This document shows positions 24,341-38,189 of a stretch of DNA of 64,000 bases, in pieces. The notes beneath the pieces were generated by a model. That model was not told the origin of the DNA. It worked only from the letters and a program-made list of their open reading frames with translations, and made no database searches. The position numbers were made by a program, and so were the translations under genes. The number at the start of each line of letters is the position of its first letter. The stretch's first letter is position 1. The DNA is from Manihot esculenta (Eukaryota > Streptophyta > Magnoliopsida > Malpighiales > Euphorbiaceae): the NCBI RefSeq assembly GCF_001659605.2, contig NC_035170.2:5084001-5148000 (forward strand), written 5' to 3'.

Positions 24341-27300
24341 CTGAAACTCTGTTGATGTTGCTATATATTCTCACACCTGGATAAATTTGTCAGCTTTTAA
24401 GTTTTAACCTCTGCTTTTGTGTTTACCTCTGTTAAAAATTTTCCAGAAACTCAGAATTTTTTTGGGCTTTTGTAAGTAAATTGAAATCAGTCTATTGATG
24501 TTTGATTTAGTACAAAATCCAGTCTGATGTTGTTGCTAAAACTTGCAAATGTTGTCTTTCTTCAAGTTATTTACTGCTGAGATTCAATTTTTTTTACTAG
24601 ATATTTTTTATTTCTTGCAATTGTTTAGTTTTTATATATATTTAAAAATTTTATTATTTAATTTTTTGTCATGAAAAAATTATTAATTAATTTTTATTTT
24701 TTTATTAAAAAATATATTAAAATATTTATAAATTTTTTAAAAATTTAATTAATTAATTATTTTATCAATTTTATTCATGGCATGTTTTACTGTTTATTTC
24801 TTTTTATATAGCATAAAAAATTTATTAATTAATTTTTAATTTTTATAAAAATATTAATTAATTAATTAATTATTTTGTATCAAAAATATTTTAAATTTTT
24901 ATATAATCTTTAATGTTAAAATAAACGCATGAGCTAATTATTAAATTTTTTCTTAAAATTGATAAATTAATTAATTAATTAATTTTTATATACTATATGT
25001 ATTAAATATTTTTGTCCTTTTTATAATTCAGTCCGGTGGATTTGAATATCTGTAAATATTAAAATAACTCAATAAATTAAGAATTATATTTTGAGTTTTA
25101 ATATAATTTAAATTTAAAAAATATTTTTATAAAGTATCAAATAATTAATATAAAATTAACAAAAAATCAATTAATTGAATTATAGAAAATTATAGAAAAT
25201 TAGATTTCATGATGAGCATTATTATATTCAACAGTAAAAATATTATTACAATAATAATAATAAATCAAGTGTAAGTCCAAGGATAATTAAAAATAGTGAA
25301 ATTTTTATAATTAAAAAAATTATTTATATTTATATAATCCATTAATTATATTCAATTTTAATTATTTATATAAAAAAATGAAAATCAAATAAGTCAAATT
25401 TAGGAGAAATAACACGGAGTTCAGTTGAATATAATCTAAACGGCCGTCAAGTGCTCCGCTGATGCGCAGCCTTTGCCGCCAGTCATGCCCTTAATATTAT
25501 TTTCACTCTTTCTTCGCAATAATCAAAATTAGGTATACAATTTTGTCTTTTTATTATTATTATTATTATCAGCATTTAGAAAAAAAATTAATCCCTTTAA
25601 CTCCCGTTAATCTCGCAAAAAAAATATTTTTTTTAAAAAATTATTATTCAAAATATTAATAAAAACTTTATTTTAATGAAAAAAATAAATTACATATATA
25701 AATTTTATTTATTTTTTTATGATTTTTATCACGAGGATTTTAACTTTGACTATTATTTTATTTTTGATTTTCATGATTTACTTATTTTATATTTTTATTT
25801 TCAATGGTTGGAGGCAATATAAAAATGAATATAATATTTATAATGAAATTAATATTTATTTGTATTAAGAAAAATTGACTAAATTTGATTGTTATGAATA
25901 AAAAATAATAATAAAAGCGTGTGTATTTGACTAAAATTTGTCTGAATAGTGTGTGGTGTAAAGTCATATGTACTGGAAAAAACAAAAGCGTGGTATCTGC
26001 CAATGAACTGGAAAACGTTTCCTACACATACTAGGTTTTTCTTTTTTGGCTTTTTACTGAATTTTCTTCTATTTGATCAAATGAATGAAAAAAATTAATT
26101 ATTTCAAAATTTAATTTAAAAAAATATTTGTTTATTTTAATAAAAAATTATTATAAAAATTAATTAATTTAATTTTTTAAAATTTTAAATTAAGGTAATA
26201 TAGTCCATTTGAATATTGTCACGAGAGTTATTAGCCGTTTTAATAGTAGATGGTTGTTCAGACAGTAATTAATAAAATGTTATAAAAGTAATTTTTTATA
26301 ATTTATTTTCTTTAAATTAAAATATTAAATATTATTTTTTAAAATTATTATTGAATAAAATTTTAAAATAAATTAAACTCTATTTATATTTTTAAGAACA
26401 ATGACATCTCATTATAGTGTATAATTTTCTTAAAAAGAATTTTTATTTTTTATGTTGATATTTTTATTTATTAATTTTCTTAAATATTTTAAAAATAAAA
26501 AGTATAAAAATATTTTTTTTGGAATAATATTAGAATATCCCTTAATAAGTGCACCGACACTTTTTGGTGAAATAATTTTTTTTTTTGAAAAAAATTATTG
26601 TGGGTTAGAACTAAACGAAGCCTTTACAACCAAAATAAAATTATTAAGCGATGATCTAAAATTATTTAAAATCATTTTTTTTCTTTTTTTTATACGTTAA
26701 GTTTCCATCGGTTCACATAAAATAATTTATACTTTAAAATATATAAAAAAAAAATATTTTTGACGAATAATATTTTTATAAAAAATATTTTGCAATATTA
26801 TAACTTATTTTCTTATCTAGTTTTAATATTTTGCAATATTAAAGAAAATTTTAATTTTAAGACATTTAAGTATTAATTAAGAGTTTTTAATAAATATAAT
26901 TTTAAATTAATTTATACATTTAACATTAAATAATTTTTAATAATAAAAAATAATGGTTGCTTAAGAGTTTTTAAGACTTATATTAATTATCAACCATCAT
27001 TAAATTATTAATTTATATAATCAATAATTTTATAATTTTATGATTTAATATTATGGATACAATATATTTTTTTAAATATAGACTCTTGGAAATTGGGATT
27101 TTTAAAATTTTTTAACATATTGATTATCAATAAAAGGATTATAACTACTAAATCATAAAAAAACTTTCTAATCCATCAAAAATCAATAATTATTTTGAAA
27201 ATTTAAGGAAAATAAATTAATACTATTAAAAACTCTTTAATTCTTATAGTTAATAAAATTAATTATGTAAAATTCATCTATTTTGATAAATAGATTAGTT

Positions 27301-30300
27301 AATATTTTTTTAAAATAATTAACTATATATCCTCTATATTTATATAAAAAATTATTATTTAATCTTTATAATAAAAAAATTCATTAATTAATTACTTAGT
27401 TTTGAAAAATATATTAAAATTTTATTTCATATTTTAAAAAGTCTACTTATTAGCACTTTTATTAATTTTAACAGTTAAATATTTTATTATTTAATCTTTA
27501 TAATTTTAAAAAATTTATTAGTTAATTTTTTAAAATTTTAAAAAGTCTACTAATTAATCTATTCGTATCAGATGTTTAAAATTTTTAAAAAATCTATTAA
27601 TTAATTTTTTCGTATCAGATATATTTTAAATTTTTATAATATTGAATAGTTAAAATTAACAGAAAGATTGACCGGCAGATTTTATAAAACATCAATGACA
27701 TTTTAATATATTTTTAAAATAAAAAATTAATTAATAAATTTTTTTATACTATAAAAACTATATATTAATTTTTCCTTATATAAATTATTGATAATGTGTA
27801 AAATAATTAATATACCTTTATCCTTAATTAATTTCTGCAATTTTAAAATACAACCATTCAATTTTTGTAATTAATCATTAATTTTAAAATCACACCTATT
27901 TAATTTCCACCCTCCAAGAGTGAACTAAATAATCAACAGTTTGAAAACATAGAAATTAACTAATATATTTTTAAAAATTAAAAAAATTAAATAATTAATT
28001 ATTCTAAATCATAAAAATAAATAAATAATTTGCCCATTGAGCTCATAAAAATGATGGCCTCACTCTCACTCTCACTCCCCAAAATCTCCATTCACTCACT
28101 TTTTCACAAACTTGAGATGTACTCTTTGTTGGCTGCCTCAATCCCTTCTAAAATACTCTCAATTTTTAAAAGTGTTCAAAATGGAAAAAGAAAATTGTGT
28201 TTCTATGCACTTTTCTTTTCTAACTAGACTTGGGTTGCACTCTTTGAATCACTTCCTTCAAAAATACTTCTCAACCTTGGAAAATAAAATTAATAATTTT
28301 ATATTTTTAAAAATTATAAAATAAATATAACATTACCGATCAGATTAATTTTACTCACAACTTAATCTGATAGTAAGTGTATATGAGATATGTTTAATAC
28401 AAAAAATTTAAATTTCAGTATCAATCAAATAAAATAAAAATACAAATAAATAAGGTGAGCTTTTGTAGGTGAGTTTTAACTTGTAAGTGGTAGTGATTAA
28501 TACTTCTTTTTGCATATATTTGATTGATACATAAAAATTTATATGATTGGCAATTTATTTCTTCCCTTTAAAGAGAAGTGGGGAAGAGGTGTTATGTCCA
28601 TCCCATAAAATAAATAAATAAAAAATAAAAATAAAAATAAACATAAAATACCCTATTGGAAAAATTCAATTAATATGTATATATTAAAGTAAAAAATACA
28701 ATTTAAAGTTTAGTTATAATTAAAAATTAAGTTAAAAGTTAGCTAAAAATAATTGAATAGTCATTGTAATTATGCCATAGGCATGGACTCAACATATTTG
28801 ACTATGAAGCATTTAGCTATAAAAAATATTATATAAAATAAATTAATAATATAGTTAGTCTTTGATTTGTTAAGTAAATTTGTTATATATAGTTGGTAAT
28901 TCATTGTCATTAATTAATTTTATTTTTATTTTTTAATTTTTTTTCCATCTCAGTGTCTAGAAGTTGGTTGTCACGTACACATGGGGTTTGATGGACGACA
29001 CGACATTGCAACCTTCCTAAAATTTTATGACAATTTTACCCTTAGTTATAAGAGGAGAGGGTTTGGTCACAATTTATAAGGGCATTATGGTAAAAAGAAA
29101 GGTGAGTCGGTGATGTGGCAGTACCCGGCGAAATAAGCGGAGAGAGGGTGGCACTCGCACATGCAACGTGCGTGCATGCAAGTGCGAGCCCATGTTCATG
29201 TGGGACCCTTCTCTCATTTCGCTTGCACGTTCAAAAGTCCATCATCTCTCTGACCCTCATAACTCAGCCGGATCTAACGTGTCGGAGTGCTTTTAGATTC
29301 TATGTCTTACCGTGTTACCGTGGAGTCCTCACACACTGAATAATTATCTCCTGCCATTTTAATTTCGGTAAATTGAAGGTTTTTTCACTAATTTTTCTTA
29401 TTTTTTTATAATTAATTATTTGATATATAACTAAAAATCCTTAAACATAATTTTTTTTAATTTTTGATTACGTAAATTATAAAGAAAATAGACGATTAAA
29501 GATAAAATGCAGAAAATAAATTATTGTTAATTAATAGCAACTTGGGAATTATATATTAATTTTTTATATACTTAAATTAAGTAGCATGTGACAAAGGATG
29601 CTGAGCGTCACGTGACAGTGTATAGGGATTTGTGCCGCTGTAAGAGTTGTAAATTGGTTTACTTTTGTTGGATTTGGACATATAATTGGGTGCCATGTTG
29701 TCAAGATTGACTTTAATTAGACGAAAATGTCCCTGGAGGAATTGTTTATATTTTGGGTATTTGGTTCCAGATGATGAAATCAAACGTTGGAGGAATTTCG
29801 AGAGGGGTTAGATCATGTGGAGAGAGTGGGGCCTAGTGATGCACAGCCGTACAAGACAGAGTCAGCGACAAATGAGATCTCAGAGGGTGGGGATGGGCCC
29901 CCATCGAGACTGTGGACTGTGGAGTATGCCTAATGCTTTGTTTGGGGAAAAACAAATTGTAGAGAGAGGAAAGAAAATAAGAGAAACGAAAGTGAAGAGA
30001 AAAAATCGTGAATTATTTAAAAATTAAATATCAAGTTAATTAGCGATCGCAATACTAAAAATCTCATGAATAAAAAATAAATTATTTCTCTTTATTTTTT
30101 TTTATTTTTGTCCATTTCAAATATGGTGTAAGCAAATAAGAAAAGAAATAAAATAAAATAATTTGGGGGGATAATTCATAGAATCATAGCTGTTATCCAA
30201 ACCTTTCCGTGTTGCCATTTTAAAAAAGAGAAAAACAGCTGTTGTCTAAAGCTTTTCAACAGGAAAATAAGGAACAACATTAGCAAAAAGAAAAAGGAAA

Positions 30301-32017
30301 TTAAGGAACAAAGGGCAGTGGCCTCTGTTTCTCTCTTTTTTTTTTTTTTTTTGTTAAATTAAATATATAAATAAATAAATCCGGCGGTGGCCACAACCGT
30401 GTGATCGTCACTAGCGGCCTTTTTCAGACTATACGTGTGTTTCTACGCAAGTGTAGATGTACGGTTAGAAACGGATGCGTGTTCTTCAAAAAGTGTATTT
30501 TTTTTTAACATAATTCTTTCACACAATATATTATATAATAACTTTGTAATATCTAAATTAATTTAGATAATGAAAATATTATATAATTTTATTCTACAAT
30601 AAATAAATAATTTATTAAAAATAAAATAATTTCATTAGTGAATGGTCATCAATTAATTTAAACATGAAAAATATAAAAGAGAAAAAGAAAATTGATAGAC
30701 AATTTAACAACTGGAAATCTGCTGTAACATACTACAATGACATTTTTTCCTTAAAAAATTTAATAATTTTATTAAAATAAACAAAAATTTAAATTTAGTC
30801 CCCATAAATAAAAATTATAAGATTTTAGCAACGCTGGTTTGTACTTTGCAAGTTGACGTCCAGTTTTGATCAAGTACTCCTGAGCCTACGGAATAGAAAG
30901 CAACAGTAGGCCCACATCCACCACCAATCACGATCATTTAATCAAATCAACCCCACCATATTACATTATTCTATGATGCAACCAAAGTTATCCTTCTCAG
31001 ACCAAGGGCTGACGCTCTCTAATCCCCAAGCAACCATTTGAATTAAAACTCTTAACTCATCTCATCTGATTACCGGTTATGAATCTACCGTGTCGGTGTC
31101 GGCAGTTACCCCCACCGACAATACACCGCTGCAGCAGGCTACATCACCTGAAATCATTTAAGGGGGTTTGTGCCTTGTGTTTTTTCGGGAACCAGACCTA
31201 GATAATATAATTGGATAATTTTCACCGGTAATACTTCAATTTCGGGACGTAACATGCTGATACACAATAATTAATTTATAATAAAAAATATTCAAAATTT
31301 CATTTTGATAACTTTAAACTATTTTTTTTTATCAGGAAGTAATATTTGTATTGTAAGATTATAAATACAATAAATTAATAAAAAAATAATTGCATCTCTT
31401 AGCACTATAAAATTATTAGTTTAGTTTTACACGAAGAATAGACAGTATATTATTTATTTTTGGTATAAATTTTTGAGACATAATAATCACGTTTTAAGTT
31501 TGGCCAATCATTTATTTTTTTGTCACTTCTCGATCAAAGACATAGAAAAATATTTAGTCCCTTTACTTATATTAAAATTAAAAATATTTTGTTTGATCTC
31601 TTCAAGTTATGCCAAAATTAAAAATATTTTATTTGATGCACTCTTCATAATGGTTTACTAGTATTAACTAAATAACATGGTCAAGAAAGTTTGTTCACCA
31701 GATTTTCAGTGTTCTATTTGTCAGTTTGAATTGAGACTTTGAAGCATATTTTTTTTAATTGTTTTTATGCTCTGCTTAATATGGTTTTTTAGTCATTGCG
31801 TTTATAAATCTATTTCTACTATTTTTTATAAAATTCTCTTATGGTGGGAGGCTTTGTTGACACAGTCCGAGATAGAAACAGAGAATTCTTGGTTGTTGCC
31901 TCCACATATATGAAAAAAATGAAATCCGTGATAAAAAATATTTTTTTCTCAATATTTATTTTCTTTTCTATTTAGGTAATTTTGAGTGTAATTCCTTTCA
32001 TATTAATTTAATATCGA
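24341..32017. other. long AT-rich intergenic region
   Basis: No gene, RNA gene or clear mobile-element end is visible. Three less AT-rich patches stand out: 25440-25490; 29100-29340, which holds a near-palindromic GTGCGTGCATGC stretch and CATGCA (RY-like) motifs; and 30370-30480 with 30840-31200, the latter with an inverted GTCGGTG...CACCGAC. None has a convincing reading frame. Small frames at 28030-28324 and 31473-31661 match nothing I recognise. Confidence 0.5.
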
Positions 32018-32464
32018 TGACTAATGGTCTTGAACTACTAGCCACATAATAATCCATATTAAAGAGGCTCGGACCAATATAATATAAGCCCGTAACGTGT
32101 CACATAAGACGGAATTTGAACCAGCCAAAATCTAGTTCTGTGGACAGGATAGAGCTCGAAGAAATTTAGGGATAGTTAGACCCGACCAATTATCAATATC
32201 CATACGGAAGCAAAACTCGTAATAATAAGAATCGTGTCTTAAAAGGACAAAAATAAATTAAATAGCCGTCTGATGAGAATTAGAACCTCATATTCATGAA
32301 TAGGCTATCTGTGTGAAGGTAGTAGTCGGGTCAAGATGTAGGACGGTGGAGGCAACGCTCGAAAAAGACAAAAGGAAATAAAAATAAAAGGGAGAGAATA
32401 ATCAAATTAAGACCAAGCTTACCAAAACACAGATAATCCTAGACTCATCTCGGATATTGGAACA
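32018..32464 (+). repeat. 5' LTR of the old Tat element
   Basis: Starts TGACTAATGGTCTTGAA and ends near GGAACA. It aligns along its length, with many substitutions and small indels, to 57863-58303 (shared anchors: GGTTCTGTGG-like, CAATATCCATA, TTAAATAGC, GGTGG-AG, ACTCATCTCGGAT). Confidence 0.8.
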
Positions 32465-32490
32465 TCAATTGACGTGGTCTGTAGAAATGA
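32465..32490 (+). other. decayed primer-binding site of the Tat element
   Basis: Immediately after the 5' LTR the sequence ATTGACGTGGTCTGTAGAAATG resembles the TTGGCGCCGTCTGTGGGAA type found after the 5' LTR of many plant Gypsy elements, with G-to-A and C-to-T changes. It differs from the tRNA-Met site of the element nested inside. Confidence 0.55.
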
Positions 32491-32777
32491 AGGGATCTTA
32501 ATATCACTGGAGTTCTCATTCAATCACTGAGATCCACATGGCCAATCATAGAGAAAACCATATAGGCTCACATAAAACGACCTGAGCCCAACCCTAGAAA
32601 GTCCATTGTTCTCATTCTCTAGTCCACCAACCCTATCACTTGCATTACCAAACCACTCACCAAGCTCAACCATAGCCACGCCTCATACCCTACTATCTGT
32701 TCAAGAGCTTCAAAATATGGCCAATTGGTTAAGTCAAATTTTACAGCAAAGAGACCCCCCCAAGTAGGCTGAGTGAG

Positions 32778-34090
32778 ATGGAAGGGCCTAACAATAGTGA
32801 ACCCCAATCTACCTTAAACTGGCAGAATCCAAAACAAAGCAATAAGAGGATAGAAGAGGAGGATGAAGAGACAAGAGGAAGAAAGGAACTAGTGGCACAG
32901 TCTCGAAGTAGAATAATAAGGGATCTCATAGAAAATGATGTGAAACGAAGTTTTTCATCCGAGCTTGAAGAAGAGTCGAAAGGTGAGGAATCGGGAGGGA
33001 GCCACTGCCGCAAGGAGAAGAGGCCTAGAAATGATTCAGGGGTTTACCAAAAGTAAGAGAAGTTAAAGGAGCAATTATTAGTGGAGCTTGGAGCCAGGGA
33101 TAATGTCAGTCCGATGTTTCAACTTCATCATCCTTCACCAAGAGGATCCAACTTGAGACTATACTAAAGAAGTTTATGATGCCATGTTGGCTGTATACGA
33201 TGGAGTAGAAAATCCACGGAATCATGTGTTGAATTACAAGACCTTTATGGAGTTGCAAACACACTTTGATGCTTTGTTGTGCAAAGTCTTCCCCATGATC
33301 TTGACAGGACTAGCTCAGGCATGGTTCAATAGCTAGAAATGGGAAGCGTGAGGAACTTTGTCAATCTAGCTAACCTATTTATTGGTAGGTTTATTTTCGG
33401 AGTCCCGACTAGAAGAAAGACGAGTTATTTAGGGACAGTCAAACAAAGGCAGAATGAGTCCTTGAGGGAGTACATGGCCAGGTTCAACTTGAAATCCTTA
33501 TAGATACCCGAGCTAAACGAAGTGAGAGCAGTAGAGGCCATACAGAGAGGAATGACCTCTCTAGAGTACTTTAAGTCCTTGTGTAGAAAGCCACTAAACA
33601 CCTTATCAGAACTGACAACGAGGGCTGAAAAGTATATAGGGCAAGACGATGCCCTAGCCACCAGTCGATTTAAAGAGGGTAGAGGCATCGATGATAGAAG
33701 AAAGGATATCTCGGAAAGGACAGGGGTTTAAAAGCGTTGCACAAGCATAAATGGGAGAAAAAAAGACCAATGACTATATCAAGCTTGAGTGCTAGCGGAG
33801 GTTACACCGGTAAATGTATGATGAGTTGAAGTACTCATGGCTGTACGAGATAAAGACTACATACATTGGCCTAAACCCCTGAAAGCCAACCAGAAATGGA
33901 GGGACCAAGAAAAGTATTGCTAGTTTCACAAGGGCATGATACAACCAACTATTACCAATTGATACATGAGATTAAAAGATTGATCAAGAGAGGTCATCTT
34001 CAAAACTTTGTAAAAAGAGGGCGGAATAGAGGTTGCAGCCAAGAGGGACTAGATAAGGAGGCAAATTAAAGCGCCTATGAATGCCAGTTC
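32778..34090 (+). pseudogene. gag remnant of the Tat element
   Basis: The plus-strand frame from 32778 (charged, Glu/Arg-rich N-terminus) is followed by frames with stops that retain the gag capsid pattern: a CKVFPMILTGLAQAWFN-like segment near 33280-33335, a short-tract loop, and VRAVEAIQRGMTSLEYFKSL ... LSELTTRAEKYI at about 33520-33640. It carries several in-frame stops and frameshifts and is non-functional. No zinc knuckle is clearly preserved. Confidence 0.75.
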
Positions 34091-34129
34091 CAATAGCATA
34101 ATTAATATAATAGTGGGAGGAACCGATGG

Positions 34130-34510
34130 CAGGATGAGCCGAAGAGAAAAGAAGAGGGGGAGGAATGGAATGAAAGCGGCATGGAAGTTATGCAGATCAT
34201 GGAACACACTCCAATGACCATTTCTTTCTCCCTAGAGGATGCACAAGGAATACAAATGCCACATGGCGACACTCTGGTTATTGAAGCAATAATCCACAAT
34301 TTTTGAGTTTGAAAGGTGCTAGTGGATGATGGCAGTAAAGTGAATTTTGTTTCGTATCGGGTCTTCTAGCAGATAAAAATATTTGAGAAACAGTTGGTGA
34401 AAGATCAAGCCCCAGTCAAGGGAATAAGAGGTATCCCTGTGGCAGTGGAAGGAAAAGTGAAGGTAGCTCTCACCTTGGGAGAACCTCCTCTATCTCAGAC
34501 ACATTACTCT
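34130..34510 (+). pseudogene. protease region remnant, first part
   Basis: Contains the retroviral-type aspartic protease neighbourhood (a VLVDDGSKVNFVSY-like segment near 34315-34355 in broken frame). It is cut at 34515 by the solo LTR, and the sequence resumes at 36735 with SVFLVVN ... AILGR-like residues. Confidence 0.65.
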
Positions 34511-34515
34511 GTATT

Positions 34516-36729
34516 TGTAATATCCGGCTAGACTCCAACATCGTAATTCCTTCTTTCCGGCAGAATCTCGGATGTCAGAACTCTCTAGAAGGGTAAAATA
34601 GGTTTTTCTAAAATATTTTCATGTGTTTTAAGGTTTTAAGTAAGAAAGAAATTGAGTTTTTGAAAGAAAAGCACCAAGGAAGGAAAATCAGGTTCGGCCC
34701 CCGACCTCATGTTCGGCCGCCGAACATGGTGCAGTTTAGGGAGCACCTTTGGCCCCCAAAGGTGGTCTGGCCAGCCGCCTATAAAAGGCCCCATGTCCGA
34801 AAATGGGCGAGTTTTCTTCTCCATTTTCGGGCAAAGGAGAGTCCATGCCCGTCCATGGTTAGTTTTGATGTTTTCCTTCAAACCTCTTCAAGTTTTGATA
34901 AGTTTTCATCTTGGTTTTGAAGATTTTGAGCAAAAAATAAAGTTTTAAAGCTTGGAGACCCCGGAGCTCGATTTCTCCCTATTTCCGAGTTTGGATTGCC
35001 TCCCCTCTCGATCTTCAAGAGGTAAGTGGAGATCCTACCCTTCTTTTATGTTTTTAGTAACTTTTGAGGGGTTTGAAGGGTAGTGGATGCATGATTAGAG
35101 TAGTTGTAAATGTTAGGGTTTATGTGAGTTAAATGATGAAATGTATGTTTAATGTATGCTAAATGTTGATGTTGTTGGGGTATAGGCTAGTTTTAAGCCC
35201 CTATATGCTTAAAAATGTGTGTATGCATGCTTGGGAGTGTTGTGTATGAGTTTGGAGAGTTTGGGAGGAAAATGTGTGTGAGAGGCTTGAGTTCTACCAT
35301 TCTGGAAGAACTCAAGTTCGGCTGTCGAAGCCATGTTCGGCCGCCGAACCTGCCTGGGGAGGCAGTTTGGCTGCCGAACCCTACTCCCGAAAGTTTGGAC
35401 TTTCGGCTCTGGAGTGGAGTTTCGGCCGCTGAACCTGCCCCCGAAGGTTGGTGAGTTTCGGCTCTGGAACCACTTTCGGCTGCCGAACCTGCCGCTGAAA
35501 GTGGCTGAGTTTCGACTCTGGAGGGACTTTCGGTCGTCGAACCTGCTGCCGAAAGTGCCATATTCAGCCTTCCTTTGCATGTTTTCTATGAATATTTTAT
35601 GATGTTTTAGGTGGTTTTTGGGGAGATGTTTAGAGTCATGTTAGTGTATTTTTGGTCCCTCATTTGAGTCCACCTGTATAGGATCGGATCAAAGGAACCG
35701 AGGACCCCAGCAGTGAGATAGCTGCTTCAGAGTCTGTTCAGAGTCAGCCTAAGGTGAGTAGAATGGATCTTTCTGTTTCAAAGTAAATAAATTTTTGAGC
35801 ATGTTCATGCATCATGAATACCATGATATATGCTAAGTTGGTTGCATTAGAATTCACGAATATGTTGCATTGGATACTATGATGTTGATGTGGATGGATG
35901 TTGGATGACCCATTAGCCCTTGATATGATATGATGACGATGATACGGTATGGAAGTCCAGTGAGGCCTATTCTACGCCCCTGGCATAATGTAAGAGAAAG
36001 TCCAGAAGACCCATTCTACGTCCTGACACATTGGAATGTTATGATATGTTATGTTTAAGGGAAAGACCAGAGACCCATTCTACGTCCTGGCACTGTTGGA
36101 TTATGTAGAGGGCTATTGGTGACAAGTCCATCCTTGATGTGATTTGTCTGTGATGTGATGCATTTCATGAAAGCATAGATTTTAAAATATTGTTTTACTA
36201 TTCTGCTCACTGGGCTCTAGTAGCTCACCCCTTTCCCTTAACCCCTAGGTTTGCAGGTTCGGGATAGATCAGGAAGTCAGCAAGAGTAAAAGAGTTATGT
36301 ATGTAATAGTTAGTTGTGGACATGAAAGAAAACGTATTGTAAAGTATTGTGTAATGTTATGTATTGTACAAAAATGTAATGAGGTTTAGTATTGTGCTTG
36401 GCCCTAATGTAATGTTAATCCCTTTTTGTACATGATCATTATGAAATATTTTAATGTTATGAAATGTTAAACCAAGCTTGATGTATGATATGATGCCCCA
36501 CTAGAGCATTTGATGAGGGCTCTAGTGTGGGGTTTTATGTTTATAGTTATGGTGCATGCACAGGTCAAGTTTGGTAGATGGAAAGTTTAAAATTTTTTAT
36601 GTATATGTATGATCATGTATGAGATTTATCAGGTATGACAGGTTGTATGTTAGGCTTGCTACGGGTCCCGGCGACCTTAAGTCGATCTGGATCCTAGCGC
36701 CGGTAGCGGTCTAATTTCGGGTTGTTACA
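34516..36729 (+). mobile_element. solo LTR 1 of the long-LTR Gypsy family (2214 bp)
   Basis: Starts TGTAATATCCGGC and ends GTTGTTACA, flanked by the 5-bp target duplication GTATT (34511-34515 and 36730-36734). It interrupts the protease region of the Tat element. It contains a TATA box (34780), splice-donor-like GAG|GTAAGT (35022), acceptor-like TATAG (35681), donor-like AAG|GTGAGTAG (35754), acceptor-like TTTGCAG (36256), a palindrome cluster at 35310-35560, and an AGACC-CCCATTCTACG minisatellite at about 35950-36100. Confidence 0.92.
34780..34787 (+). promoter_or_regulatory. TATA box in solo LTR 1
   Basis: TATAAAAG, preceded by GCCGCC and downstream of a TTCGGCCGCCGAA palindrome. The position (about 265 bp into the LTR) is kept in all family copies, so U3 is short and R-U5 long. 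Confidence 0.7.
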
Positions 36730-36734
36730 GTATT

Positions 36735-37053
36735 CTTGGTAGTAAATTGCCACTAAGTTACAGTGCTATCTTGGGAAGGCTGATATTGTATGACTTCGAG
36801 GCCGTGACAAGCATTAGATACCTGACCATGAAATTCCCAACTAGCTATAAAATCGGCATTGTTTGAGAGCGCCAAAGGAAGTCAGAGTTGTCTATTAGGC
36901 CACAGTGGAAAAGTGATTACCAAGGAAGAAAGAGATTAACCCTTAGGTTATAGAGGTCCAAGATGAAGGAAAGGAGGGCAAAACTGAACCCATAAATGAG
37001 CTAGAAGCTTTCCCATTGTCGGAGCAGGAGAACGACAAGGTTTTCGATATAAG
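36735..37053 (+). pseudogene. protease-RT spacer of the Tat element, resumed
   Basis: After the solo LTR the reading continues with a SYSAILGRLILYDFEAVTS-like segment and RYLTMKFPTSYKIG, typical of the end of a Gypsy protease domain. It includes a frameshift and stops. Confidence 0.65.
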
Positions 37054-38181
37054 CACTGGCGAAGGAAGAGAGGGCCATGGGCCCTCATGAAATATTGCAA
37101 ATTTTTTAAAGGGTAATAGTGTAATTTCACACTAAACAATAATAAAATAAAACTCCTTCCAAATGTTTTTTCCATTAAATTTCCCCCTACAACTCCATTC
37201 ATACCTTTTATCTCTTCTTCTTCCATTATTTTTCGATCTACAAAATTTTATTTTAATCATCTATCTTTATTTTTCAAGTTTTCTGTTTGGCATGTTTAAT
37301 TAGGGCCAAAGTTATTTATGATTATTCATATAATTTTTTTTAAATTTTAAATAAATAAAAAATAATTAATAAGCGCTTGAAATTTTTAAAATTTTATTAA
37401 TTCATCCCTATTTTAAAACTAATCAACTAAAAAACACTTTTGTATTTTATAAACTCAAATTTATTTCTTCTATTAAAAAATGCATTAACATAATTTGAAT
37501 ATTTATATTGTTTAGTCATAAATTTGTATGTATTATTTATTTTTTATAAATTTAAAATTTATACTATTTAGTATATCTAATCAAGATTATACTGATAAAT
37601 TTTTACTATATTTCAACGCATTTATAAGAGAAATTATTCATTCATTTTATTTTTTTCATATACTATTTTTTATTATTAAGAAGTTATTATTTTTATTTAT
37701 GTGATTGAAATTATATATTACACTATTTAAATTTAGAAAAATAAAATTTAAATTTTTAAAAAATTTTATAAATATTTAATAGTTAGAATATTTAATAAAT
37801 TTTATGAACTATTTAAATTTAAGAATATAAATTGTAAATCTATAAAATATGAGTTTAGATAATGAGTTAGATTATTTAGACTTAAAAATATTTAAAATAT
37901 AGATAAAAATTAATATTTCTATGGATTATAAATTAGATTATTAGAATTATAAAATAAAAAATTTTAAAGATTCTTTGCTGTAGATAAAATGATTCAATTT
38001 GTAAAATTTTTTATATAAATATTTTTTTTAATTGCTCCACTTGAATTTGGTTTTTTAACTTAAAAATTTTATTTTTATATGCATGTACATAATTTTTTTT
38101 TTTTTTTTAAAAAGTGAATAGAATTAGAGATTTGACAAAATAAAATTGGGCTCTTATGTAAGATTTTTGCATCCATCACTG
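37054..38181. mobile_element. hAT-like non-autonomous DNA transposon (1.13 kb)
   Basis: An AT-rich block interrupts the Tat element between protease and RT. Ends CACTGGCGAAGG and (reverse complement of the right end) CAGTGATGGATGC resemble the CAGTGGCGGA termini of plant elements. Flanks GATATAAG and AGTATAAG agree at six of eight positions, consistent with an 8-bp duplication. No transposase is seen. Confidence 0.65.
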
Positions 38182-38189
38182 AGTATAAG

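Noticed and set aside
29115..30027. Short frames in GC-richer intergenic patches
   Set aside because: No recognisable domain, no splice-supported extension, and different frames open on both strands.
35193..35602. Overlapping frames on both strands repeating FGSR/FGGR or RPPN-type residues (also at 41122, 45077, 47094, 52516, 56171)
   Set aside because: They arise from the palindromic TTCGGCCGCCGAA clusters, which stay open in several frames; they lack a consistent start and are not conserved as protein between copies.
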